This document shows, in pieces, positions 46,518-60,085 of a stretch of DNA of 64,000 nucleotides. Positions within the stretch are counted from its first letter, which is position 1. Each line of letters starts with the position of its first letter. Source of the stretch: Dasyornis broadbenti (lineage: Eukaryota; Chordata; Aves; Passeriformes; Dasyornithidae); contig VZRN01005010.1 in assembly GCA_013397935.1 (NCBI GenBank), positions 2,945,197-3,009,196 on the forward strand, read 5' to 3'. The notes below the pieces were generated by a model. The model was not told the origin of the DNA. It ran no database searches and saw nothing but the letters and a program-made list of their open reading frames with translations. The position numbers and the translations under genes were made by a program.

Positions 46518-49500
46518 TCCTGGAAACGAGCTTTACTGGAATTTTGTTGATATCTGATGCTTCTTTTATTTAATCTTTCTATTTTATTTAATCTTCATCA
46601 GACTTTCTTCTGAAACAAGATTGTGACTTAAACTTTGCCTTTGCTGCATCCCTGGAGTTAAACATCACTCCAGTCCATGCCACAGGTTCAGCCATTAAGC
46701 AGAACTTAAGTTAATTGCTGTACTGATTAAACAGCAGTTGTCACCACTCCCCCAGGTGAGTTGCCTGGGAGATACTCTTGTACTGCGGCAATAAAACTAT
46801 TTCAGAGAAAGTGAAGGTAAATTGGTATGCACAGGTGTAATTAAATATAGTAATTACAGAATCTAAAACAGGACAACACTTGAATTTTTAATTTTACCAG
46901 AGTGTGCTTTTTCATAGTGGAACTTGTTCAATATTTTCCCAAATACACATGAATTTTATTTCTACAAATCAGTTTTGTAAATAGGGTGTTTTCTAGTTTG
47001 TTTGTTTAAAAGGAGATGAAATAGAACATGTGGCTAGATGCTCTTACATGCAAATGTTTGAATTGAGCAAGCCCAGAAAGTGTTTGTCTGCAGTTGCACA
47101 CATTCCTGAGCTAAAAATTCTGGCCTATGGTTCATAAATACCCTTGGATCTCTCAGGATAAAAGATACTAGGTAAATAGTAGGATTTCTGTAAGTGCTCT
47201 GCAGAAAAGCAGAAGTCATTATCTTCTAATCCTAAACAAGTGAATGTACTTAGAAAAGCCCTGAACAATCCCTTTTAAATTTCTTTTCTTCTTTGCTCTA
47301 TCATTATGACTAGAGGAAGAAAAACTGCAGCATATTTTTAAAGACAGTATTTGGAAACTGTATGCTTTTCCAGTGTTCTGAGTTTCTGAAACAGAGCTGT
47401 GCATTGTCAGAGGCTTTTGAGGCTGGAAGAGGCTGGGGTGACAGGCTCTGAAGTGGAAGAGCAAAAGATGTGAATTCTAGCATTGCATTAGCAGGTCTGT
47501 TCCCTTGATCTTCTTCCTTTGAAACTGTCTGCCTTGCTGTGGGATCCAAATTCTGCTGAATACCTCTGTGAATAGGAATGTTGCATCTCTTTGAGAGTTC
47601 CCAGGTTGTCCAAGGCAATAACAAATAGCCGGTGCTCTTACAGTTAGCAAAGGGTCATTCTTCAAACATTTACACACTGCCTTTGCTTTAAGCATGCAAG
47701 GAATCCCACTGCAACTGAGCTGGAGCCTAAATATTTGAGGGACATTTAACTGCTCTAGGCATAGCCCTGTGTCACTAATGAGTTTCTTCCTGCCAAAGGG
47801 GTCGAGAGATGGGCCCATGCATTCCCCTTTCAATGCATCCACCAATGCCTTTAGCCTTCCTCTGTTTGCTTTTTCATAAATACCACACAAATACCAGGTA
47901 TTGCAACAGCACTTTGTATCCTATGTCCCGTTTGACAGCTACCTCAAGTTTTACTTAGAATTTTTTAAAACCCGCGAATTCCTTACCACAGTGTTTACAT
48001 GGTTTTGAAGAGCAAGCAGGGGAAATCTGTAGATAAAATTTCTGTCAGGTGTCCTTAAATGCAACTGCATCCCCTTGTTTCAGAATTTATTTTAGTGGCA
48101 AGTTGATGGAATGATAAAAAATTATAATTAAAGGTATTTTTAGTTCTTCCCTGCTGTCCTGGCTGGTTTCTTTTGCTGCTGATACTGCTGGAGCAGGGAC
48201 GAGGTAGAGAGGCTTATGGTCCAGATGATCAGAAGGGTTTTGCAGTCCTGACACACGCTGAGCTTGATTTACTTGAATTCTGCACAGGTTGAAATAGAGA
48301 TTTGAATGGTAATGGCTTTGAAGGAGAACAGAAACACATGTGTCCTCAGACATGAAGCCAGTACTGAATAAAATTGGCTTGGCCTGTTCTCCTTGAGTAA
48401 TTGCCAACCCAGTTTTAGCATGGTAGTGTAATCAAATAAAGGCAGTTTCCTTCTCTTAAATTATATAGTGGACATCAGACTGGTATACAGCAGGGTGACT
48501 TGACAGCAGGAAATGGATGATCAAAGCAAAGATTTTGAGGAATGGTAGAACTTGATGGCGAATTTCAGAGAATTTCCTTTCACCCTCTAGCAATTTCCAA
48601 GGAAAGAACTTGGGCTAGTTCTCCATCCCAGGCCATTGTCCAGTACAACAATCTAACGTTTTAAACAAGATTTTGGATTTTAAAAAAGAAACTGAGTCCA
48701 AACATGTGCGTTCTATTGTAAAGTTGTCCGCCTTTAGTCTGATATCTGTAAGCTTTATAGGATTGTGTTTTTCTTATTCTGCTGATTTGTAGAGCCTTTG
48801 AAACAATTTGTCCATTTTAAGATGTTTTACAGTAAACCCGGACACTGCTGAGTGGACTAGAGGCTATTAATCTGCAGTGCTTCAGCTGATTGAATGTGAT
48901 TCCTGCTGATTTTCTGGTGCTGGCAAGTGCAGTTTCCTGACCCCTAGAGGGTTCTCATAGCTGCCCTAAATGGTTTTGTAAAGCAACTCCTTCAAGTTAT
49001 TGATATTCCCAGGAACTAGTTACAGTCTTCCTCTTGGCAGTCATATTCAGATGGGCAGAATTGTTTCTGTGCTCTTTGCATTTTAGCATTCACTGGTTGA
49101 AGCTCCAGGAAACCATTTTTGAGATGATCATGATGTCTCTTGAAGCTAAAGCCTCTTGGATGAAAACCTCCACCTTCCACCCACTAAAAAAAATATCTCC
49201 AGGAGGCGTCTTATGCTGCTGGTTCACTTCACATGTCTCTGCTCGTTTTTGAATGAGTGTTAATCGCTCAGAGGAGTTGAGCAAATTGCCACTGTCTAGT
49301 TTGCAGAATTCAGTAAATGCCTTGAAGAACCAGAAATGCTGATTCAGAGAGAATGGCCTGTTTGATATCCAGGAACTTTCTCTGAATTGGAAAGAGACCC
49401 TGCGTTTTGCCTGTACAGTTTTGGCGAACCACAGATCCGTTCAGTTATTGGTGATAATAGCTAAGGATGCAGTTACTGTGGATTTTAGCAGCACCAAAGC

Positions 49501-51491
49501 ATCTGTGCTAAAGCTGTATTCACTGAAAACTGAGCTTTAGTAATAAAATTTGCTTCCCTTTCAATAATATAGAAATGGAGTGTGTCATGCAAATATTATC
49601 TGGTTATTGACTAACACTGTCCTGCCTGTAAATCCTTAAAGAATAATTTAAAACTGCAAAGCACAGCTGTTCCTTAAGGCTTTTCTGGAGAGGCTTTGAA
49701 TAACTTCATCTCACACTGATTTGAAGAAAGCAAGTCAGTGCATGGGTGTGACTTTTGGGATCAGGCCTTTGTAAATCAGCCATCTCCAGTATATTAATGA
49801 GTATTTACTTTAAGGAAATAAGACATCTGTACATCCTCTCTATCTCTGTAACAACTATTTTCTTTTAGCATTTGATAAAGATGTAAGTAATATGGCCCTA
49901 GAAGCCAGTGAAAAGCCTAAAGTGAGACTTGGACCTCTGTTTTGTTTTTCAGATGAAAGTTACGCAGTTTTTGTACGCATCTGCTTGGTGCCTGTTCCAA
50001 AAGCTTCCTTTTTAAACTTTAAGCAGTCAAAGCACACAAACACCTTGCCTATTCTACAGTCACGGCATTTATATGTAACTGACGAGATGTTTGTGTGGTG
50101 AAAGTGGTAGTAAAATCTGATCTGCTGGACAAGATGTGCAGGGCAGTGGTGTGTTTTAGCTGTTAGCGTGTGTACTTAGGGCACCCAAAAGCCAGAACAA
50201 GGAGTGCATGAAGCATCCAGGCTCAGGGTGTCTGGAGGCATGATGCCCCTTGGTGAGAGGTGAGAGGCAATCACATTCAGCCATCAATCACAGAAAAGGC
50301 TTTTTTGTAGAATGGCAGTAGAAGAATGCTATCGATGACTTGTGCAATCCAAACACATGACGTCGAGACAGCTGCAGGGTTTTTGTTATTGTTCTGTGTC
50401 CTGATTCCAATCTCCAGTACATGCCAGTTATGTTTGGTCACTGGAAGTGTTCCTGTGTGTACATGATCTCCATGTGACAAAAATTACTCTTCTCAGAGGT
50501 CACAGATGATTTCCTTTGCTTTGGCAGAGGAGGCCTCCCTGACCAGCCTTCTAGTGTCCTCCACAATGTCAAATGTCAGACAAACACCTCTTGGAGAAGG
50601 CTTCATTATTTTTGCCCATGTTTTGGGGATGTAGGTTTTCTGTGGTTTTCCTCGTCTCCCTAGGCTCTTTGGAGATAAGTCCTTCTTTCTCTAGAATGCA
50701 TTCCCATAAACTGTCAAAAAAGGACAGTGGTCTGTGGTTATCAGGAGCTTTCAGTTCATGCTGTGGCTGATCAGCTAATTACAAGGACACCAACTCTTGA
50801 ACTTGCTCTAGACATTTCAACACTGATGATATCTGCTAAGTTCATCAAGAACAAAATAATTAGCGTTAAGTGAATAAGGACTAATTCATTACTGCAGGAA
50901 TATGTGTGAGGCATTGGTATCCTCTAGACTCAAAGCTCTCCTTCCTTACGGGCAGACATGAGGTTGGTTTTTCACAGCTGTATCCCTGAATCAGTAAATC
51001 CATTTCATGGATCCACCTCAGAATTTACCAGAATGAAAAAATTGTTTACTTGTGTCCGAAATTATCTCCTGATGGTAACAAGTATGAGAGAAAGATGGCA
51101 TTCACACACAAATAAGAGGTTTCCAAACCAGAGCAGCAGAGGAATGCAGGTCAAGATCAGGGTGTCATCATGTTGTGGTGGAGCAAATGTAGCTCAGCTG
51201 TTAACATTAGGTGACTGTGCATGGAGCAGTGGAGCAGTGGTTGGCGATACAGAAGGAACAGTCTCAAATCATCTTATGTAATGTTATGATATCATCAGTG
51301 GCATCCCTTCTTGTTCTTAACCTTGTGATTCAGTCCATAGCTGAACTAAATGGTGTTTGCAGTCAGTAGGGATAGTGATTGTCATGTTTAATCTCACTCC
51401 AAAGTGGCAAAAGTAAGCCTTTCCCTCAGTCTCTCTTTTGTCCGTGATGACTTATTTTCATCACTATTTAACGTTCTGAAAAGCATGTTTT
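46518..51491 (+). other. Intron 1, third part
   Basis: No gene recognised. The best splice-like arrangement is a pyrimidine-rich acceptor ending at 49868 and a strong GTAAGT donor at 49883, with only 14 nt between (see findings). The 137-codon minus frame at 47477-47890 has no domain or exon context and is treated as chance. Confidence 0.5.
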
Positions 51492-51604
51492 TCACAGAAT
51501 ATTCTGAGTTGGAAGCAGCCATAAGGATCATCAAGTTCAACTCCTTAGTGAATGGCCCATACAGGGATCAAATCCACAACCTTGGAGTTATTAGCACTAA
51601 GCTA
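51492..51604 (-). mobile_element. Truncated tRNA-Ile/CR1 SINE (TguSINE1-like)
   Basis: Read on the minus strand, 51604-51553 matches the 3' two-thirds of a tRNA-Ile(AAU) gene. The anticodon-loop segment TGCTAATAAC, the T-arm GGTTCGATC-type box (here diverged to GGATTTGATC) and the acceptor end GGGCCA are all recognisable. The remainder (51552-51492) matches the avian CR1-type 3' tail, with GTTGGACTCAATGATCC-like wording in diverged form ending in an ATTCTGTGA-like motif. A tRNA-Ile head joined to a CR1 tail is the structure of TguSINE1, known from passerine birds and thought to be mobilised by CR1 machinery. The tRNA 5' half, including the A box, is missing beyond 51604, so the copy is 5' truncated and not transcribable from its own promoter. 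Confidence 0.85.
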
Positions 51605-54600
51605 GTGTCAGAGTTTTTAAGAAAGGCTGTTTGTAAGAGTGGAAACGTGTGTACCCAAAGTCGTGCCAGGTGAGGGTGAGCAGAATTTGAAACCATTAAG
51701 TGTGACTCGATGAGATGTGCTGATGAAAACCTCTTCATATCTGTACTAAAACTCTGACCAGTGCAGTAGGGACTGTGTGGTTTTCTCACTGACTTAAGCA
51801 AAATGCAATACTCTTGCATTTTTCCAATAATTCTGAGAATGGACCTGGAAAAAGAAGTCTAAGAGGAGGCCTGTGAGGGAAGAAAGCACATTAGTCAGGG
51901 AACTTATCCTGAACCACGGTACTGTAAGGAAGTAGTCACATTGACTTCCTTGTTTGATTGATGCACTGTTTGGTCCATCAAGATACCTATCCCTTCCTCT
52001 CCTGGCCTCTGTAGTTGTCTTTCCTTCTAATATGTTCTTTTTTCTCTTGGGATCATTAGCTAAAATATCATATATAAAGATATTTTTGTCTTGATTAAAT
52101 GCACTATTAAATCTCGAGACATCTTGCAGTGAAAGTGTTTTCTGTAATTACTTGTCTTGAAGGCTCATTGAGGAATGAAAAATTTAGGGAAACACTTGGA
52201 AATGCAATTGTATGGCAAAATATTTCTTTCTTTTGCTAATCTTCATCTTTTAAAGGATTATCACATTAGCACATGTGCAGTCCGTGCTAGATACAATGGA
52301 CAGACTTTCAGTACTGCTGTAACGAGATACAAATCTCAGGTCTAATGCACTGATGTGTTTTCTCCTTGCCAATAAGATAAATACAAGCAATTTTTGTTCT
52401 AAAGCTACTGAGTGAATAGTGCTGTCTAACTGTAAATTGCTTTAAGGGGGAATCAATACGGTGCATCCACTTCTAATAGCCCATTTGCCAATGTTTTTAA
52501 AATCCATGTATAAGGTTTGGGCATGGATGATCATTGTTCATTTTAGTTCACAATATATTGGGTATAACTAATGGTAAAATTCAAGGGCACAGTGAGAAGG
52601 TCATGAGGTTTTAAAAGAAAATGGCAACTGAGCATGGCAAAGGAAAGTTTATTGTTTTGCAGTGTTTTGTAGTTAATCTTAATAAAGATTTGCTCTGTAT
52701 AACATAGCCTTTCTTTTATTGAGTTGTTATGTAGTGGCTTTTACCTCTTAGGATCCCTAGAGAACCTTCTTTCATAACTGAAGTTTAGAGGAAAATGAGT
52801 TACTTGTTCATGCTTCTTCCTCCGTGACAACTGTGGATCTTTCCCACTCCTCCATTTCAGTGTACCGCATTATTACATGAATTTCCATGGCAAATACAAC
52901 ATATCAAAAGATTTCTCAGGTTTGACTTTTTGTCTTCATTTTATAACTAGCTGCATCCAGTGATTGTTCCCAGAAAGTACCCCGACAGTATTATAATTTC
53001 GTCTCTATAAATTTTGTGGTCACATACAAGTCTCACTGGACCAAGCTACTATTGCTTTTTGTTTTGTAGGACTCACCATTGACTTTGATATGGAAATTGA
53101 AAAGCAAGAATTTCTACTTGGAACTTGATTTCCTGTATAGCAAAATGATTTGTTTCTAACTGCAGAGCTGAGAGGGAATGCTCTGGAGGCATTTTTCTGC
53201 AGGGTGGACAGTGCTTGGCTGTTCATAATTTACATATGCTTGAATTTTGTGTTTCCAAAAATATATTTTCCATCTATGTTCACTAAAGTTTTTCTAATAT
53301 CTGGGGGGTTTTGGAATCTACTGAAAAGGCATCTGATTTATGGGGTTTTCTTCTGTTCTATTTTTTTTATGAGTTCTCTTGTTTTGTCAGAAAAAAAATT
53401 TGCAGTGGGATTTGTGTTTGTGTCCCGAAGCAGATGGATGCAGTAAGATAGGAACAGCTTTCCCAAGGAGCTGGTGCCGAGTTGTTTTGAGCACATCTCC
53501 ATGTCTCACGCTCAGACAAGAAGGGCCACGGATCTCTAGGGGGGTATGTGTTTGCACCTCAGCTGCTCATCAAGTATGAGGGTGTATCCCACGGTGGTCA
53601 GCATGGATAAAGGAGTGAAGGCCTTATACCTTTCCTCCTTTCTGCTTGATTCTTGCCATTTCTTCTGGCCGTGTTTGTGAGAACTGTGCTTCAGAACAGA
53701 TGTGATGGTCATTGACCAGTCTCACCAGCGCATTAGAAACAAACAGATTTTTCTACTACGTCTGTATTGTGCATGTGTTTTCTATTTTATTCCTCCCTTT
53801 CTTTCAAATGTTTCTGTTCTGAACCTGGTGATGAAAGCTCCCTTTTTCTGAGCCTATTTTCAGAGCTGGGTACCTTTCATAGAGTATCCTAGGACAATAA
53901 ATCACTTTGTGCTTTATGATTTAACCCCAAACTAGAGCACCAAGGTAATGTGGAGGGCTTTGTCCCAAGGTGTGTAGGTGAAATATAAATGACAACTTTT
54001 TTTGATTTTAGGGAAGAGACTATTATAAATGAGTTGTGAATAAGACTTGCATCTAAAGCAAGGCCACAATCTTCAAAATCTGTATTAGAAGCACTAAAAT
54101 GCAAATAGCACAGAAGCGTTATTTTGTCCACACAGAAGGTTTCACTCAATAGTCACATAGCTGTTAAGAAGTGATATTGGGAATCCTTAACCCTGAAAGC
54201 TTGTACCCAAAGCTGACTGGTGTAAAAGTAGATTTTAAGATGGATTCCTGTGAAGAGATTCTTGTCTTTGTTAGAATAAGGAATAAGGCCACCTCAGTCA
54301 GGCAGGGACTGTATTGGGTTCAATAGCACTCCTTAGAGGAGACCTGGTAGCATTTAGAACATTATGTTGCAGAGTTGGTGAAAGATTGCTACCTTTTTCA
54401 TTTTCCATAAGGTTTAATCTGAAGATGTTTCAAAAGAATTATCTAGAGAGATGTTTTCTAAAATACGCTAGCTTTGGTCTGTGACTTTCTCACAATGTTG
54501 CCAGCGCTCCATGGTTACCATCAAAATTCATATCATGAGTAGCAGTGGGGAAAGTCCTCTTGCTGCTTGCAGCCATGCGAGAACTGGTTTTCACAATGCA

Positions 54601-57160
54601 CACTCTTTCTTCAGCGTTTAATCTTGAATTATGCTTGTTTTATTCTCCATTCTGCTGTCACTTCACTCTTATCCTACAGGTCTCTGCAAATGGTGATTGC
54701 TTGTCATGTGGTACTCTTATGGTCTTTTGAGTGGTGCCTCCTTCTTCTCTGTTTTGGAATACTGCATTGAAATAATGTTTGATTGCCAAGTCTTGTGGGA
54801 ACTTTGTTATTAAACTATGGCCCATATTCTCCCTTCAGAGGCTGAATGAAAAAAAAAAAACCAAATGGGGTCAATTTACACACGAAGAAAAAAACTTAAG
54901 TAGTAAGGGAACAGGAAATAACCACTGTGCTTGCATTAGCTTTTGCTCTTTTTTGATTCTTTTCCCTTCATAATTACTCCCCTGTAATGTCAAGTGTGCT
55001 TGGAGTAATTTGGGTTCGCGGCTTTATTCCTTCCAGCCAGGTCCTTCCTGTTAAAGTTCCTAACTTTGAGTCACCGTAGGTGAGGCTGCCTACATAGCCC
55101 ATGCCGCTTCCCCTTGCAGATGGGTGGACAAGGCATTTTGGACACTCCTTGTAAAAGATGAGGGAGGTAGTGTGCAGGAGGAGGGAGGGGCTATTATACA
55201 AACAAACTCCTGAGAATCACTTCCATTCTTAAGCACTTGCTTAGGCTGGGTCGTCAGCTGTCACTGCAACATTGCTGCCTCTGGGGACATGAACTTCTTA
55301 ATCAATACTGTCAGCTGGAGTGCCAGAAAACAAATAGGAGTGAAAAAAAAACCCAACCCCCTCCCCCCATGCATAAACTATTTAAAAGAACAGGGAAAAA
55401 TCACAGGTTGGAAACTCTTTCCTCTAGTTACTATCTTGATGGTTTTTTCTATGGCAGTGCTCTCTCCCTGTTATGGTCTTAACCTCTGGTCTGTAGTTTG
55501 CTTCCTGCCAACATCTGCCAGCAGACATAATTGTGTTGGAAAACTGGGATAAACCAACTGGTGCAGGATTAACTGCATGTTTCTTTTAGCATTTTCTCCT
55601 CAAGGAGAACCTCATAGTGCCTGAAAACATCTGAAGTTCATACTAAAACTCACACAATAGCTTGAAGATTTTACTACTAAATTTAATTGGGGCTTAAATA
55701 TTTTCAGGTAATCCCTGACTTTTTAAAATTCCAAATGAGAAAAAAGTAATTTTTATGTTATCTCAAATGACTTTGCAGTGATGCCTTGCAGGTGAGGAAG
55801 GCCACCAGATTTCTTAAATATAGTGCCACCCAAAAGAACTTTGTTTGGTGGTCTAAGGTAACATGGTGAAACTCTTTAGGCCTGTATTTTGGAAATAAAA
55901 GGAAAAAAGAAGTGGTGTTTTTATTATAGTTTATTGTAAATGGAGAGACATCTGATGTAATAACAGCAGATCCTTTCATAAAATAGAAGGTGTCTCCAAA
56001 AATTTGCATGCACCAGCATGTAAGTGTGTTTTCAATTTCCGACAAAGATAGACCTAGACTAAAAACTTGGATCTAGCTCTGCAGTTTAGGCTCATCACAG
56101 ATTCAGTTACCTAAAATGATAGTTGCAGGATGTGAAAAACTTAGCTCTAGATCTTGTCCACCTGCTGCTTCACTTCTTCATCAGTGAGTCTGCACTTGCG
56201 ATTTGAAGACCCCTGGGTTTGGGGAATGGAGGGATTTCTTCTCTTTTCTGTGAATCTGCAGTAATCTAATTTTTAAAAACATATACTTCCACTTCCTTGA
56301 TTCTAAATATCCTCTTTTAAAGATCTCTCAAAGAAATACCTGAGGATGTTTGAGAAGAGAAGGGAAAAATATCTGCTTGACATTTGATTATGCCTTAGCT
56401 TTGAAACCAAGTAGTAGGCAGATTATTAAGTATGGCTTTATTAGTTAAATAGAATTGTTTAAGAGTTAAACTGAAGAGGAAACTGTGGATTACCTTACTG
56501 CACCAGCTGAAATAGGAGGCTCTCAAGTGCCTACAGAACAGTTTCTCTTCCTTAGCTGACATTTTTCATGCTGATTAATTCTTTGAGAGCCCTTTAGACC
56601 AGGAACCACACTGGAATGGTGGCGTCAGAGGTCTGAAAACACTGAAAATGTGTTAGGCACACGGAGCCCTGGCTGGGGCACCATGCAAGTGGCTCCTCTG
56701 GCACAGGGACATGCCATGCTGGTTCCACCCAGCTCAGCAGTGAAGGGGTCATGGCATCTCAAAATGTCCTGTGACTAATACACACCCAGCTCCAGAAGAG
56801 GTATGGTAGCTGGTGTGTCCTGGCAATGACAGGAAGGACTTTTGTCAGGACATCTTCCTTTAGCTGCACACAAGCCCTCAGCCTCAGGCTCTGTTCAGGG
56901 AGGAGCTTCATGCTCTTCTTAAGCCTTTTGGCAGACTGGGGAAGTAATTTCTTGTGGGAGGCTTTTGTGAGGCATGACTGAAAGGAAAGGGGTGAGGTAC
57001 AGAATTAAATAACAGCCAAGTCTGATGGACAGTTCAATCTATATTGTGTGGTCACCTCTCCCTATCTTACTATCTTTTGCTTTGTGATAGCTTCATGAAG
57101 AGGTAAATCCCACTTTACTGTCCCTTGCCCATCCAGTATCAAGACTTTTATTTAAAAATT
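51605..57160 (+). other. Intron 1, fourth part
   Basis: No gene recognised. AT-rich DNA with short homopolymers and no clear transposon. Open frames are 60-98 codons and lack domains. The segment 56,580-57,000 is GC-richer and unique-looking and precedes a poly-A tract at 57161, but no open frame or flanking duplication supports a retrocopy. Confidence 0.5.
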
Positions 57161-57178
57161 AAAAAAAAAAAAAAAAAA
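57161..57178. repeat. Poly-A tract (18 A)
   Basis: Homopolymer in an AT-rich context (TTTAAAAATT just before). No element body is identified. Confidence 0.85.
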
Positions 57179-58221
57179 GGATTATGTAATTCAGTACCAG
57201 TTGGCTTGGTGCCTGATGAGATACTAGCTGTTCTGCAACTGTCATGAAGGTGCTGTGAAGGCATGGAGTCAAAATAAATGTCACATTGCCTGCCCCAGGT
57301 AACCCAACAGAAATGCTGTCATGTGCCTGTGGCTGACGTGAACCCCTCACGTCCTTCCGTGGGACTCTTACCATGGGTGATCAAGGTTCCCACAGGTTTC
57401 CAGTCCTGTTGTTCACACCAAAGAGGGAGGTGGGAGGGTGTCAGCACAACCCACCACGATTCCAGCAGCAATGTCTCAAGGGACAGCATCATCAAGAACT
57501 CATTTTACCTTGTCAAACATCAAGCTTTGACATCTCGTCTTTTTTAATGTATCAAGGATAGGTATGTTGTGGTTCTGGAATGAAAAAGAAGCTGCTGGAA
57601 GACTCTGCCTGGTTCCTGAGCTGCAAGCCAGTGAAATTTCGTGGCAAGTCAGTTCTTGAGTGAAGGCAAAATAGCTCAATCTGGGTGGGGTTCGCCTCTG
57701 CCTTTAGAAGTAATCTGAGTTGTCTGTGAAGGACCAAAGTGATTTTTGATTCTTTGATGTAAGAACCTGCCAGTTCTTGACAGTCTTCAGTCTTTCTGTG
57801 GAAAATAAATTCAGCACTGGCACTGTTCGAATAAACAAAGAAAATAACCTGAGTTTGTTTCAGAGGTTGTTACACCCTTTTGTGAAGCATCTGGATCTGA
57901 TAAAATAAACACCACCAGTGCCAACAAGAAGGGGGGAAAAGAGGAGCTGTTTGCCCCTCTGCTTCCTGCTGGTGTCCTTGCCTTCTGTCTTAAGGTTTCC
58001 TTCAGCCATTGTTCCCTGCTGTAAATGTGCCTGTGTTGCACTGATGGGTGCTGTGGCTTTCCTCCAGCACCGGTGTGCATGGTGGTATAGCTGTCATCTC
58101 AGGTCAGCCCTCTTCATTGCTCCGTCCAGTATTTTGTCTGCTCTAACCTGGACTTCAAAACAAGGATAGAAACCTGACTCGGCAATCTGAATGGTTAATA
58201 CAGAGTTGCTATCTGTGAATT

Positions 58222-58240
58222 GAAGAAGAAGAAGAAGAAG
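58222..58240. repeat. (GAA)6 microsatellite
   Basis: Six GAA units plus G. A short purine triplet repeat, well below the lengths associated with unusual structure formation. Confidence 0.92.
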
Positions 58241-59979
58241 CAAGGCTTGCCTGAGTAGCTCACCAGAAATGAACAAAACTGACAAGGTAAAGCAGAGCTC
58301 CTTATGTTCATGTTATAGTCTGCTTGCCTCGTGTGGTACGTATAATTTTGACTCAGTAAATAGGCTATGGGCGCTGAAGCTGCTGGGAATTAAAACCGAG
58401 GTAGCTTGCTTGGGATAGGAAGGAAATGTAAGCCAAGATTGTCAGTGTTTGGGTCTAGGTCCATCAGCCCCTGCTAGCAGAACTAGGGCCAGGACAACCA
58501 CGGGGAGAGAAAGGGAGGATGCTCCATTGCCTGGGCTGTTTGCTAAATGATGGCAGTTCTGTGGGTCCATGCCACAGAGTAGTGAAAGTCTGAAACAGTA
58601 ACTGTCCACCTGAAGATGTGTTTCCCTCTATTTTCAGAGAACTGCTAATTGGAAAAGGAAGTAAGTTAAAACCCACGGATAGGTATTAACTCAGCTCTGA
58701 CTTGATAACATAATATCCAACTTCAATTCAGCCTAATGCCATGAAAAGCAAAGATAAGTGAAGAGGAAAATTAAAGAGATGAAGAGGAGGAAGAGGAGAC
58801 CTGCAGTAATAATTTCTTGTCCCCAGTTCATGAGCAGATTAGGCAGTAGGGGCAGGGTGAATATCTATCTTGCTCGTAGGCAAGAGCCACTTCTCCTTTT
58901 AAGGCCTTTGTTGTGTGTGAGGTGCTTTAACGAACAGTGGGAGTTTTCTGCTGGAAAAAACCAAAAAAAGAGCTAAGGTCATTTGTACAGTTGAAAAGTA
59001 ATATATTTTTCTGCTTTACTTAAGGAAAGTTCGGACCAAGCCTTCAGTGTTCATTTAGCTGATTATTTCCATATGGACTGACTTTTTGTGCTCAAGTCAT
59101 GTTAATGCAGCTGAAACCGAAGCAGGTCTTAAATCTTGTACTTACCACTGCAGAAAATGTGCCTCTTTGCATGCACATTAGTTGCATTTTACTCCAGCTT
59201 TGTAGCGTTTTGGGGGGAATTTCTTTAACTGTACTTAAAAGCAAGTTACTGAAACCACTGCTGGGCTGTTGGAGTGGAGTAGGGTCAGTATAAAACAGGA
59301 GCCTTTCCAGCACCCCAGAAAAAATTCTCTGCGTATTGTTGATTGTTTAAAGTTTCTTTTTTCTCTGTATTTAGGATGCTAATGAAATTTAAACTAAACT
59401 AGGAAATTAGTAGAAATATTTACAGTGCAGCTAAAATAATTTTTAGTGTTAACACAAAAATAAACATTCCCAAGAAAGGATTGGAAAGCAGGATTATATT
59501 ATAAAAAGAAATAGCCAGCACATTCTTTTTGTCCCATCTTCCAACCTGCCACTTGTGTTTGTCTCTCTCAAATGCCATGGACTCTTTGCATGTTTATTTA
59601 GATTAAATAAAACGTACAGCTCTGTATCTTTTTTAATATTGGGTCAGAGAGCATAACTGGCTCAATCTGTAAAGCAGAAATGAAAAATATAAATATTTTA
59701 ACAAGTGGGCAGCTGCTGCATTTTCACTTCTTACTGCATATACTGTTCTTGAAGGTACTGGGAAGAGAAATTGGGCTGGAGGGAAGGAGGGCGGAGAGAT
59801 GGTATGTAAAGAGAGGCTGAGAAAATGCATTAAAATGACACATCTTGAGAGAACCTGTTTGAACAGTGGAGATTTACAAAGTTTTGTCCTACTCCATGGC
59901 AACTTGGGTACACAGATCAAACATGACATAGGAGTAACATGGGGCAGGTGAGCCTTGTGCCAAAAAATTCAAGAGGGAG

Positions 59980-60085
59980 CGATGTGAGGGGGCGGGTGAA
60001 GCTGGAAGGCTTGGGACCTCTGCGTGCTGCACGTGAGCAGCGGGCCTGGGCGAGGAGGGAGGAGAACTGGGTGCCCATCGTGGGC
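59980..60085. promoter_or_regulatory. Small intronic GC-rich patch with GC box and E-box
   Basis: An isolated GC- and CpG-enriched patch inside otherwise AT-rich intron. It has a GGGGGCGGG GC box (59988-59996) and a CACGTG E-box (60030-60035). It could be an intronic enhancer or weak alternative promoter. It is too small to count as a standard CpG island, and no exon is visible next to it. Confidence 0.3.

Noticed and set aside
51553..51604. Possible functional tRNA-Ile gene
   Set aside because: Only the 3' part of the tRNA is present, it has several substitutions, and it is fused to a CR1-like tail. It is a SINE remnant.
57161..57178. Poly-A tract as the tail of a processed pseudogene covering 56,580-57,160
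   Set aside because: No open frame, no recognisable gene sequence and no target-site duplication.
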